This document shows positions 1-7,657 of a stretch of DNA of 13,360 bases, one piece after another (within the stretch, counting starts at the first letter, position 1; the number at the start of each line of letters is the position of its first letter). The stretch is taken from assembly GCA_020062805.1 (NCBI GenBank), contig JAGUVP010000029.1, positions 1 to 13,360 of the forward strand. Reading direction: 5' to 3'. A program made the position numbers and the translations under genes. The DNA is from Candidatus Bipolaricaulis sp. (GTDB lineage: Bacteria; Bipolaricaulota; Bipolaricaulia; Bipolaricaulales; Bipolaricaulaceae). The notes below the pieces were generated by a model, which was not told where the DNA came from, ran no database searches, and worked only from the letters and a program-made list of their open reading frames with translations.

Positions 1-516
1 CACCTCTCCCGTGGTCACGAAGAGCGGAACCTTGACCACCAGCCCCGTCTGTAGCGTGGCCGGCTTCTCCCCTCCGGTGGCCGTGTCGCCCTTGATTCCT
101 GGCGGCGCTTCGACCACCCGGAGGTCCACGAAGTTCGGGGGAACGACCTTCACCATTCGGTCCTGGTAGAAGAGGCCCGTGAAGTCGAGCCCTTCCACGA
201 GGTAGCCTTTGAACGGCTCGACCACGTCGGCAGACAGCTCGTGCTGCTCAAACGACTCCTTGTCCATGAACGTGTACTTTCCGCCCGCCTGGTAGAGGTA
301 CTGGAGAATCCGTGTCTCCATGTACGCGGTTTCCAGACTATCTGAATCTTTCAGAGTCTTGGAGATGACCCGGCCGCTCCGGAGGTCCTTCATCTTCGCC
401 CTCACGAACGCTCCCCCGCGGCCGATCTTGACGTGCTCGAACTCGGTCACCTCGTAGAGGGCGCCGTCAAAGACGAGGGTCATCCCTCGTGAGATCTCAC
501 CGATCGAAATGCCCAT
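1..516 (-). CDS. efp: Elongation factor P (C-terminus cut by window edge)
   Basis: EF-P binds the ribosome next to the P site and relieves stalling at consecutive prolines. The 172 visible codons cover nearly the whole protein (family about 185-190 aa), and only about 15 C-terminal residues are missing. Visible signatures are the N-terminal KOW-like domain (residues about 1-65, with EFEHVKIGRGGAFVRAKM), the central OB domain with FMDKESFEQ, and the C-terminal signature PPGIKGDTATGG...KPATLQTG followed by VPLFVTTGEV. The ATG at 516 is preceded by AGGAGG (523-528) at 6-nt spacing, and a good promoter lies just upstream. The tip of the domain I loop is odd: the usual PGKG is IGRG, with Arg33 where most families have the modifiable Lys (see findings). 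It is divergent from the secreted-protein operon. Identification is firm. Confidence 0.96.
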   Translation of the reverse strand, partial: MGISIGEISRGMTLVFDGALYEVTEFEHVKIGRGGAFVRAKMKDLRSGRVISKTLKDSDSLETAYMETRILQYLYQAGGKYTFMDKESFEQHELSADVVEPFKGYLVEGLDFTGLFYQDRMVKVVPPNFVDLRVVEAPPGIKGDTATGGEKPATLQTGLVVKVPLFVTTGEV

Positions 517-539
517 TCCGTGCCTCCTCGGATGTACCG

Positions 540-568
540 TTTATACCCGCCCTCTCAAGCCTAGACAA
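540..568 (-). promoter_or_regulatory. Sigma-70 promoter of efp
   Basis: On the minus strand a -35 TTGTCT (563-568) and a -10 TATAAA (540-545) are separated by exactly 17 bp. The predicted start near 533 gives a leader of about 16 nt that carries the AGGAGG of efp. Spacing, -10 quality and position all agree; no experimental support is available. Confidence 0.75.
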
Positions 569-577
569 CTGCCGGGC

Positions 578-733
578 CCCCAGAGAGACCTGAGGGTACC
601 CGACGGGTGACCTCGGCCCTGGGGAAGAGGGTGCGCTGCTGGCGACCCTGAGATCCTCCCGGATGGCGACAACCTACATCCGTTTTGGGGAGGGACGTCG
701 GTAACCTCCGCTACAGACGCTGCTCGGCGGCGT
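578..733 (+). promoter_or_regulatory. Run of four stem-loops upstream of the secreted-protein operon
   Basis: This non-coding gap can fold into four consecutive hairpins. Hairpin 1 is CCCCAG (578-583) with CTGGGG (619-624), enclosing GAGG/CCTC (592-595, 611-614) and ACCC/GGGT (598-601, 605-608) around a GAC loop. Hairpin 2 is AGGGT and CGC (628-632, 634-636) with GCG and ACCCT (642-644, 645-649), loop TGCTG. Hairpin 3 is CCTCC (655-659) and CGGATG (660-665) with CATCCG (677-682) and GGAGG (689-693). Hairpin 4 is ACGCTGC (717-723) with GCGGCGT (727-733), loop TCG, ending just before the G-rich ribosome binding site. A structured mRNA leader is the likeliest reading, since the downstream gene starts at 747. 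It matches no riboswitch class I can name, and no convincing plus-strand promoter was found. Confidence 0.5.
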
Positions 734-746
734 ACAGGGGGGACAG

Positions 747-2432
747 ATGAGGAGCTTAGTGGCAATCACGCTTGTGCTGAGTGCCGCCGTCGGCGTCTCG
801 GGATACACGTTGAGGTTCGCCCAGCCCGATGGGCAGGCGATGACCGTCATTCGTGAGGGGGAGTCGTTCTGTCTGGTGGTTCACGACCCTGAGAAGGGGG
901 CGTGCGGGATCGCCAGCTTCAAGGCCGATCTCACCGTGTTCGATCTGAAGACGGGAGCGTACATCGACCTTGAGGGCGAGACGTTCCGGGAGTTCGGGAT
1001 TGGGAGCGGGCTCTTCTTCTGGGTTGATGGAGGCGACCGCAAGCGAACCGTTCAGGTGGGCGGACGGAAGAGCTACTCCGACATCACCGAGATGGAGCAC
1101 AACCTTGGCTCACCTCTGTGGGTGGATCCCCTCGCAGCTCCGAGTATGACAGGCAACTGGGAGTACGTGGATGAGGATGTGGAAGCCTCCCTGGTGGTAG
1201 GAGGTCTGATGGGTGATCTGGGCACTTCTCCCCAAGCTGGGTACCCCGCCAACAAGAGGGTGGTCCGGTTCCAGTACACCCACTACGACGGCGATCTCGA
1301 CGAGGCCAACGGGAGTGAGAAGGCGATCGAGGGGAGGTTCGAGAACATGGATACCCTCATCACCATCGTCGCCGACCAGACCGACCGGAGAAACATCGCC
1401 GCGACCCAGATCAAGATCCTCGACACGATCTCGACAATCACGGTTACTCCGGCGCGCTTCACCTACGGGTGCGGGTCGTCGTGCGAGACGATTACCGTGA
1501 CGATCCACGACCCGGATGAGAATCTCGACTGCAACAAGGTGGACGCGGTTCCATTCTTCGTGTTTGTCAATCCGGGTGGCTTCAGCACCGATGACGGGAA
1601 CGCCGCGCCGTCGATCGACCACGTGACCGAGTTCTGCGCCCTGATGACCTACGGCGGCGTGCTCGGCCCCGGACAGACCCGATGGGGGGCGAGTCTCGTT
1701 GCCGGGGATCCGATCTACCAGCCGATTCGCTGGTACAACATCTACGATGCGCCTGTCCCTTACAGGTTGAAGAACATCTCGACCGGGAACGTCGACCCGT
1801 CACCCACGTGGTCCCGGTACGTCGACTACCCGAACAAGTGGCTGGATCCTGAGGTTGTCGCGGCCAACGGAGTGGGACTGGGCCGGGTTCTGTTCTACGC
1901 GGTCGAGACCGGCGTCAACACGGGCGTGTTCGAGCACAAGTTCGGAAACCTCGAGCAACTCCAACGGGCCCTCGGGTTCCGCACGTTCCCTGCGGGCACG
2001 ACGATCGCGTTCTACTACATCGACCCCAACGACTTCGACGACCTGGTGATGACCTGGGCCGAGGTCGGCAATCGGCCTCGCTCCCAAACGTACGCCACGG
2101 ACGCCCTGGGGGCGCCGGTGAGTCAGGTGAGCATCGGCGACGCCCTCTACGTGAAGGTCTTCGATGCCGACGCCAATGTGCAGGGCTGCTGTCCCGACGA
2201 AGTTGCCGTCCACCTCTGCAACCCTCACGGTGAGGACGACTGCGAGTGGTGGTTCGGGATCCCCGAGGTCGGCAACAACTCGGGCATCTTCTTCTCTCAG
2301 TCAGGGATGAGGCTCCTGCCCGTGTGGGACGCCGTGGGGGGGTACCAACTGGTGTGGAACTCCGGAACGTTCGAGGCGTACAACGAGGACACGATCCTCA
2401 TCCGGTACAACTCGGTGAAGGTCCTTCCGTAG
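747..2432 (+). CDS. Secreted Ig-like surface protein with ten cysteines
   Basis: 561 aa, not recognised as a named family. Residues 1-19 form a signal peptide (MRSLVAITLVLSAAVGVSG), probably cleaved before Tyr20. The rest is beta-rich. Asp/Asn-rich loops follow short beta strands: VTIHDPDENLD (about 252-261), IDPNDFDD (425-432) and VFDADANVQ (471-479), with a related VVHDPEKGA near 44-52. Partly conserved E-x-G-x-N-[ST]-G-[VI]-F motifs occur at 387-395 and 507-515. This combination suggests repeated Ig-like modules with possible calcium-binding loops, as in bacterial S-layer or cell-surface proteins. There are ten Cys (42, 53, 242, 246, 262, 297, 481, 482, 491, 499), an even number that suggests disulfides outside the cytoplasm. 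No catalytic motif or membrane anchor is seen. ATG 747 follows GGGGGGA at 4-nt spacing. It is the first gene of an operon; the next gene, 5 nt on, carries the same loop motifs. Confidence 0.8.
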   Translation: MRSLVAITLVLSAAVGVSGYTLRFAQPDGQAMTVIREGESFCLVVHDPEKGACGIASFKADLTVFDLKTGAYIDLEGETFREFGIGSGLFFWVDGGDRKRTVQVGGRKSYSDITEMEHNLGSPLWVDPLAAPSMTGNWEYVDEDVEASLVVGGLMGDLGTSPQAGYPANKRVVRFQYTHYDGDLDEANGSEKAIEGRFENMDTLITIVADQTDRRNIAATQIKILDTISTITVTPARFTYGCGSSCETITVTIHDPDENLDCNKVDAVPFFVFVNPGGFSTDDGNAAPSIDHVTEFCALMTYGGVLGPGQTRWGASLVAGDPIYQPIRWYNIYDAPVPYRLKNISTGNVDPSPTWSRYVDYPNKWLDPEVVAANGVGLGRVLFYAVETGVNTGVFEHKFGNLEQLQRALGFRTFPAGTTIAFYYIDPNDFDDLVMTWAEVGNRPRSQTYATDALGAPVSQVSIGDALYVKVFDADANVQGCCPDEVAVHLCNPHGEDDCEWWFGIPEVGNNSGIFFSQSGMRLLPVWDAVGGYQLVWNSGTFEAYNEDTILIRYNSVKVLP

Positions 2433-2437
2433 GGGGG

Positions 2438-3478
2438 ATGATGAACAAGATACTGCAGCTGGCGCTCGTGGTGGCTGTCACGGGTCTGAGCGTGATGGGC
2501 TTGAGCCAGGGTTCACCTCCGACGGAGCAGTCAAGCGTTCTGGTGACGATCACGCCAAACCGGGAGGTCTTCGCGGTCGGGGAAACGGTGACCTGCCAGT
2601 TCTCGGTGAGGAACACCGGTGATCTCAGGCTCGAGAACCTCATTCTCATCGACAACGAACGGGGCAGCGTCTATGGCACCCACATCACCTTGGACAAGAC
2701 CGTGATCGAGCCTGGAGAAGTGGCTCTGGGTTCGCGGGTGTACACCCTCACCGTTGTCGATCTCCCCGGTCCGTTTCGGGTCGATGTGACAGCGCAAGGC
2801 AAGGACACGTACAACCGGTCGGTGGCCGCGAACGCCTACACGCACATCCCGACGGCGGCGATTGCGCTCTCCAAAGAGGCGCTCCCCACCATGGCCGAGG
2901 TGGGTACCACGATCACCTACACGTTCACGATCCGGAACACGGGCAGCACGCAACTGGTACTCGACCAAATCTCGGATGACAAGCTGGGAACTATACCCCT
3001 GAATGGGTCCGTGTTGGCGGTGGGAGGGTCTCAGGTGGCTTCAAAGACCCACGCCCTTCCGGACCGACCCGAGTGGGCGGGTGGTGAACACGGCAACCGT
3101 CTACGGCGCTGCTCACGTGGGAGGGGATTCGGCCACGGTCACCGCGAGCGCCACCGCGACGGTGCGGCTGATGCGACCCTCTCTCCAACTGGAGAAGGTC
3201 CCCGATCGGGCGAGTGCTCGCATCGGCGAGACGATCACCTATCGGTACACCGTGACCAACGACGGGGCGTTCACAATCAGCGGGCTTGTCCTCACGGACA
3301 ACAAGCTCGGCACGATCGCGTTGGGAAAGACCAGCCTGGATCCGGATGGAACGACCGAGGGAACGGCCACGTACACCGTGACCGAGGCCGATCTCCCAGG
3401 TCCGGTGACGAACCTCGCCGTGGTCCGGGGGACGTACACAGGCACGAGTGGCCCCCGCGCGATCGAGGCCCAGGATGA
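2438..3478 (+). CDS. DUF11-repeat surface protein, N-terminal part (frameshifted gene)
   Basis: This is the 5' part of a long secreted-protein gene. The start is ATG 2438 or ATG 2441, both next to a GGGGGG run; 2441 has the better spacing. A signal peptide follows (MNKILQLALVVAVTGLSVM, cut near Ser23-Gly25). Two DUF11-like Ig repeats come next: repeat 1 at residues about 34-120 (VGETVTCQFSVRNTGD...VVDLPGP) and repeat 2 from about 141 (VGTTITYTFTIRNTGS...SDDKLGTI). DUF11-type repeats are typical of extracellular adhesive or S-layer-associated proteins. Protein-like sequence in this frame stops at about 3061, after KTHALP. Beyond that the frame stays open to 3478 but encodes Arg/His/Gly-rich nonsense, while the repeat continues in the +1 frame. 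The real coding part in this frame is thus about 2438-3062. It is probably cotranscribed with the gene ending at 2432. Confidence 0.7.
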   Translation: MMNKILQLALVVAVTGLSVMGLSQGSPPTEQSSVLVTITPNREVFAVGETVTCQFSVRNTGDLRLENLILIDNERGSVYGTHITLDKTVIEPGEVALGSRVYTLTVVDLPGPFRVDVTAQGKDTYNRSVAANAYTHIPTAAIALSKEALPTMAEVGTTITYTFTIRNTGSTQLVLDQISDDKLGTIPLNGSVLAVGGSQVASKTHALPDRPEWAGGEHGNRLRRCSRGRGFGHGHRERHRDGAADATLSPTGEGPRSGECSHRRDDHLSVHRDQRRGVHNQRACPHGQQARHDRVGKDQPGSGWNDRGNGHVHRDRGRSPRSGDEPRRGPGDVHRHEWPPRDRGPG

Positions 3479-5036
3479 CGCTTCTGTGCGCATCGTTCCC
3501 CCGGGGATGGAGAGGATCACCCTCGAGAAGACGGTAGACCCTGATCAGGTTTTCCCCGGAACCACGGTGACGTTCACGATCACGGTGACGAACGGAGACT
3601 TCGCGACTCGGACGTTCCGCCTGTCCGACCCGCTCCTGGCGATGGAACGTGATCTCACGCTGCCCGGGGGGGCGACGTGGACCGAGTCCTTTGACTACAC
3701 AATCCCCGACGGGGCACCGAACCCAGTCGTGAACGTGGTAACCCTCCGGCCAAAGGGAGGGACGGGCGAACTTGTAGCGGAGGCGCGGGTGCGGGTGGTC
3801 TACCTTGGGTCGAGCCCAGGAGAGCCCAACCCACGCCAACCGTGGGACGTGTCGTTTGCCCAGGTGAAGGTGTTCGACACCCAGGTTCTCGACGGAGCGG
3901 AGTGCCGGCTGCGGATTCTCGATGGGAACTACCGGCCCATCACCGAGATCCCGATGTCGGGGACTCTGTATGTAGAGGTAGAAGATCCTGATCAAAACGA
4001 GGATCCGCGGCTGAGGGAACTCATCTTCGGTGCGTGGAACCGCGATGCCTCGTCTGCAGACAACGCCCTGAACAGCCCGCTGAGCGAGCACAGCTACCCG
4101 ATCTGGCCTCGATCGCGTGCTTTGGCGGAGGATCGGCTGACCCCGGGCGCGGCTCTGCTCTCAGCCACGAGTCTCTCCGGCATTGGACCCACGGCGAAGA
4201 TCTTCCTCTGGAACGCCCAGAACGGGTCATGGGAACAGCTCGCGTTGCGCGAGACGGCGGTCGGATCAGGGATTTTCCGCTCGACGACCTGCGTTCCGGT
4301 ATCGGGTTCCGCCTCGCTCAACTCGTACCCTGGGGACACGATCATCGCCTTCTACCAGGACCCGTCGAACCACTCCGACATCGCGATCGCCACGGTGAAG
4401 GTCTCCGAGGGCGGAGCGGGTGGCGTCCCGCCCGCTCCCGGGGCGAAGGTGGCGTTTGACAGCGGCACCTACTACCCAGGGGCCCTGCTCATGGTCACCG
4501 TGACCGACTCCAACTACGCCTCGTCCCAGGAGATCCGCGGATCGGGGGTGCTCGCGCTCAAGGATTCACACGGGAGAACCCTCAAGAGCTGGGACGTCAT
4601 CTCCACCGTGGCCGGAGAGACCGCTCGGTTTCGTGTCACGTGGGCCTTGCCGACGGATGTCGCCCTCGGCGCTCTGCAAGCGGTGTACACCGACCCTGCC
4701 GATCGCAGTCGCACGGGCCAGACCACGGCGCAAATCGTGGCGGCGGGGCCGGAGAAGGTGACCGGAATCGCGATCACGCCGAACCCGTTCTCCAGCCATA
4801 CAACGTTCTCCCCCATCTCCGAGCCTGTGGGGGCGCAGGCCGGGAAGATCCGGGTGTCCGTGTTCGACCTCACGGGGCGTCGCGTGGGGGAGATCGTGGG
4901 AACAGCTACCGCCTCTGTGTCCTGGAATGGGGCCAACCTCCGCAACGGAGCGTACATCTACGTTGCCAAGGTCGAGACTTCCATCCCCGCGGTTCGTGCA
5001 TGGGAGTTCCGCGGGTTCGTGTACATCCAACGTTAG
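3003..5036 (+). CDS. DUF11 / DPDxN / FlgD-like surface protein, C-terminal part (frameshifted gene)
   Basis: This is the continuation of the gene begun at 2438, in the +1 frame. The frame opens at ATG 3003 directly after an in-frame TGA, without an RBS, and its first 20 or so residues are not protein-like. Coding plausibly resumes near 3063 (TDPSGRVVNTATVYG). The order is: end of DUF11 repeat 2; repeat 3 (about 3177-3490, IGETITYRYTVTNDG, EADLPGP); repeat 4 (about 3510-3800, PGTTVTFTITVTNGD); DPDxN-type modules (YVEVEDPDQNED near 3970-4010, ETAVGSGIF near 4250, IIAFYQDPSNHSD near 4340-4380, VTVTDSNYASS near 4495-4530); and a C-terminal FlgD-like Ig module (ITPNPF, VSVFDLTGRRV, SWNGANLRNGAYIY, about 4768-5033). 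That last fold resembles type A sorting domains of the type IX secretion system. Repaired, the protein is about 865 aa. Likely an exported structural or adhesive protein; the ligand is unknown. Confidence 0.75.
   Translation: MGPCWRWEGLRWLQRPTPFRTDPSGRVVNTATVYGAAHVGGDSATVTASATATVRLMRPSLQLEKVPDRASARIGETITYRYTVTNDGAFTISGLVLTDNKLGTIALGKTSLDPDGTTEGTATYTVTEADLPGPVTNLAVVRGTYTGTSGPRAIEAQDDASVRIVPPGMERITLEKTVDPDQVFPGTTVTFTITVTNGDFATRTFRLSDPLLAMERDLTLPGGATWTESFDYTIPDGAPNPVVNVVTLRPKGGTGELVAEARVRVVYLGSSPGEPNPRQPWDVSFAQVKVFDTQVLDGAECRLRILDGNYRPITEIPMSGTLYVEVEDPDQNEDPRLRELIFGAWNRDASSADNALNSPLSEHSYPIWPRSRALAEDRLTPGAALLSATSLSGIGPTAKIFLWNAQNGSWEQLALRETAVGSGIFRSTTCVPVSGSASLNSYPGDTIIAFYQDPSNHSDIAIATVKVSEGGAGGVPPAPGAKVAFDSGTYYPGALLMVTVTDSNYASSQEIRGSGVLALKDSHGRTLKSWDVISTVAGETARFRVTWALPTDVALGALQAVYTDPADRSRTGQTTAQIVAAGPEKVTGIAITPNPFSSHTTFSPISEPVGAQAGKIRVSVFDLTGRRVGEIVGTATASVSWNGANLRNGAYIYVAKVETSIPAVRAWEFRGFVYIQR
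3050..3085 (+). other. Frameshift site joining the two halves of the DUF11 gene
   Basis: Repeats 1 and 3 of the protein carry a DLPGP motif followed by a short valine-rich strand. In repeat 2 the upstream frame gives KTHALP (up to 3061) and the +1 frame then gives GRVVNTATVYGAAHVGG (from about 3078). Skipping one base near 3062 restores a normal repeat. The shift must lie after 3002, because TGA at 3000-3002 closes the +1 frame, and before the stop at 3476-3478. No slippery heptamer or internal ribosome-binding signal was seen. Confidence 0.75.
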
Positions 5037-5056
5037 CCGGCTGAAGAGACCGAGCT

Positions 5057-5096
5057 GTCAGCCTCGGTGAAGGATGAACCGCTTCCCGAGGCTGAC
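5057..5096. repeat. Perfect 11-bp inverted repeat at the convergent gene ends
   Basis: GTCAGCCTCGG (5057-5067) and CCGAGGCTGAC (5086-5096) are exact reverse complements around an 18-nt spacer. The element lies 20 nt past the end of the surface-protein gene and covers the last codons and stop of the minus-strand DUF2227-like gene. It could act as a two-way stem-loop that ends or protects both transcripts. Neither side carries a T tract, so it is not a canonical intrinsic terminator. Confidence 0.6.
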
Positions 5097-5525
5097 GGTT
5101 CGATCCAGGGCCACATGCAGGAGGTGGGGGAGGTACAGCCCCGCCAGAACCGGCAGCGCTGATTCCCACGGGACGACCTGCGGGAACGGCACGTCCACCA
5201 CCATGTGGAGGATCGCCCACAGCGCGGCTCCCAGCACCGCGAGGTAGAGGATACGGGTCAGAGGGCCGAACAGAGGGGAGTGCGAGATCCCTCGGTGTCG
5301 AAAGAAGGCCGCATACGGCCGCCACAGGAAACGTGCCCTCCTCCAGCGGCGGGAAGCGTCGCTCTTCGCCAGATCAAGATCAGGCGAGAGGAACAAGCTT
5401 GCCATCACGTAGGCCCCCGTGAAGAAGACAAGGGATGTTCGCCCGGCGTGAAGCACAACTCCGAGGGCGACCCACCCGGGGAGTGTTCCCAGCTCGAACG
5501 CGAGGTGTGTTCTTCCCTGCGGCAT
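5058..5525 (-). CDS. DUF2227-like putative metal-binding membrane protein
   Basis: 155 aa, minus strand. The start MPQGRTH matches the MPSGRTH-type N-terminus I recall for DUF2227 proteins, which supports ATG 5525. Two further expected motifs are present: SPDLDL (residues about 47-52) followed by RRW...LWRPY, and FRHRGISHSPLFGP (about 74-87). The conserved His and Asp suggest a metal site (His7, Asp49/Asp51, His76, His81), and the family resembles membrane-bound metal-dependent hydrolases such as YdjM. Hydrophobic stretches at about 14-45, 90-110 and 120-138 indicate an integral membrane protein. Biochemical function is unknown. There is no Shine-Dalgarno; a -10-like box ends 5 bp before the ATG, so the mRNA may be leaderless. 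It is divergent from groES and convergent with the surface-protein operon. Confidence 0.82.
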   Translation of the reverse strand: MPQGRTHLAFELGTLPGWVALGVVLHAGRTSLVFFTGAYVMASLFLSPDLDLAKSDASRRWRRARFLWRPYAAFFRHRGISHSPLFGPLTRILYLAVLGAALWAILHMVVDVPFPQVVPWESALPVLAGLYLPHLLHVALDRTVSLGKRFILHRG

Positions 5526-5530
5526 GGGGC

Positions 5531-5560
5531 ACTGTACCGTCTCCCGCTCCAGGAGAACAA
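5531..5560 (-). promoter_or_regulatory. Possible leaderless promoter of the DUF2227-like gene
   Basis: On the minus strand TTGTTC (5555-5560) and TACAGT (5531-5536) are 18 bp apart. A start about 7 nt past the -10 falls on the ATG at 5525, matching the lack of any ribosome binding site. The boxes match consensus only 3/6 and 4/6, so this is tentative. The -35 lies almost back to back with that of groES. Confidence 0.45.
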
Positions 5561-5562
5561 CC

Positions 5563-5590
5563 TTGACCCGGCAGAGGGGGCCGGTACAAT
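5563..5590 (+). promoter_or_regulatory. Sigma-70 promoter of groES-groEL
   Basis: -35 TTGACC (5563-5568, 5/6) and -10 TACAAT (5585-5590, 5/6) are 16 bp apart. The predicted start near 5597 puts the CIRCE operator at the very beginning of the transcript, the usual arrangement for HrcA-controlled chaperonin operons. Confidence 0.85.
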
Positions 5591-5598
5591 CCCTGTGG

Positions 5599-5625
5599 TT
5601 AGCAGCCAGTACCCCGGAGTGCTAA
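5599..5625 (+). promoter_or_regulatory. CIRCE operator (HrcA binding site)
   Basis: TTAGCAGCC (5599-5607), nine spacer bases, then GAGTGCTAA (5617-5625). The right arm matches the CIRCE consensus TTAGCACTC-N9-GAGTGCTAA exactly; the left arm has two mismatches in its inner positions. Place and form imply heat-shock repression of groES-groEL by an HrcA protein encoded elsewhere in the genome. Confidence 0.93.
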
Positions 5626-5635
5626 ACCCACATCA

Positions 5636-5641
5636 AGGAGG
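5636..5641 (+). promoter_or_regulatory. Ribosome binding site deciding the groES start
   Basis: AGGAGG lies 5 nt before ATG 5647. An in-frame GTG at 5641 overlaps this site and so cannot be the start, even though it would lengthen the frame by two codons. Confidence 0.85.
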
Positions 5642-5646
5642 TGCCG

Positions 5647-7549
<1,903 letters not shown>

Positions 7550-7569
7550 GCTCTACGGAGACAGCAAGG

Positions 7570-7602
7570 GAGCCCCGGCTACGCGGCCGGGGCTCTTCTT
7601 TT
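7570..7602 (+). terminator. Intrinsic terminator of groES-groEL
   Basis: A perfect 10-bp stem, GAGCCCCGGC (7570-7579) with GCCGGGGCTC (7586-7595), has a 6-nt loop and is followed by TTCTTTT (7596-7602). It lies 20 nt after the groEL stop. Confidence 0.95.
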
Positions 7603-7614
7603 GGTGTTCCGTCC

Positions 7615-7643
7615 TTGCGCCAGGCGGCCCCCCACCCCATAAT
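7615..7643 (+). promoter_or_regulatory. Promoter of topA with near-leaderless start
   Basis: CATAAT (7638-7643, 5/6 of the -10 consensus) lies 17 bp after TTGCGC (7615-7620, 3/6). The expected start near 7650-7653 leaves only 5-8 nt before ATG 7658, with no Shine-Dalgarno between. It sits directly after the groEL terminator, so topA needs its own promoter. Confidence 0.6.
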
Positions 7644-7657
7644 GCGCGCCTGAAGCC

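Noticed and set aside
540..568. A plus-strand promoter (TTTATA-17-TAGACA) for the secreted-protein operon
   Set aside because: It is the mirror of the efp promoter boxes and matches consensus only 4/6 and 3/6; the minus-strand reading is far better.
627..705. TPP-riboswitch-like bits (GGGTGC, CTGAGA) in the leader upstream of 747
   Set aside because: The spacing and the second conserved half (CCTGATCTGG-type) are absent, and both bits lie within independent hairpins; the downstream gene has nothing to do with thiamine.
2246..2437. Upstream extension of the DUF11 gene frame to an ATG at 2246
   Set aside because: It overlaps the end of the 561-aa gene in another frame, encodes Arg-rich non-protein-like sequence, and the signal peptide begins at 2438/2441.
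3003..3062. ATG 3003 as a true internal start of a separate gene
   Set aside because: There is no ribosome binding site, the first 20 residues (MGPCWRWEGLRW...) are not protein-like, and the frame then completes a DUF11 repeat begun upstream.
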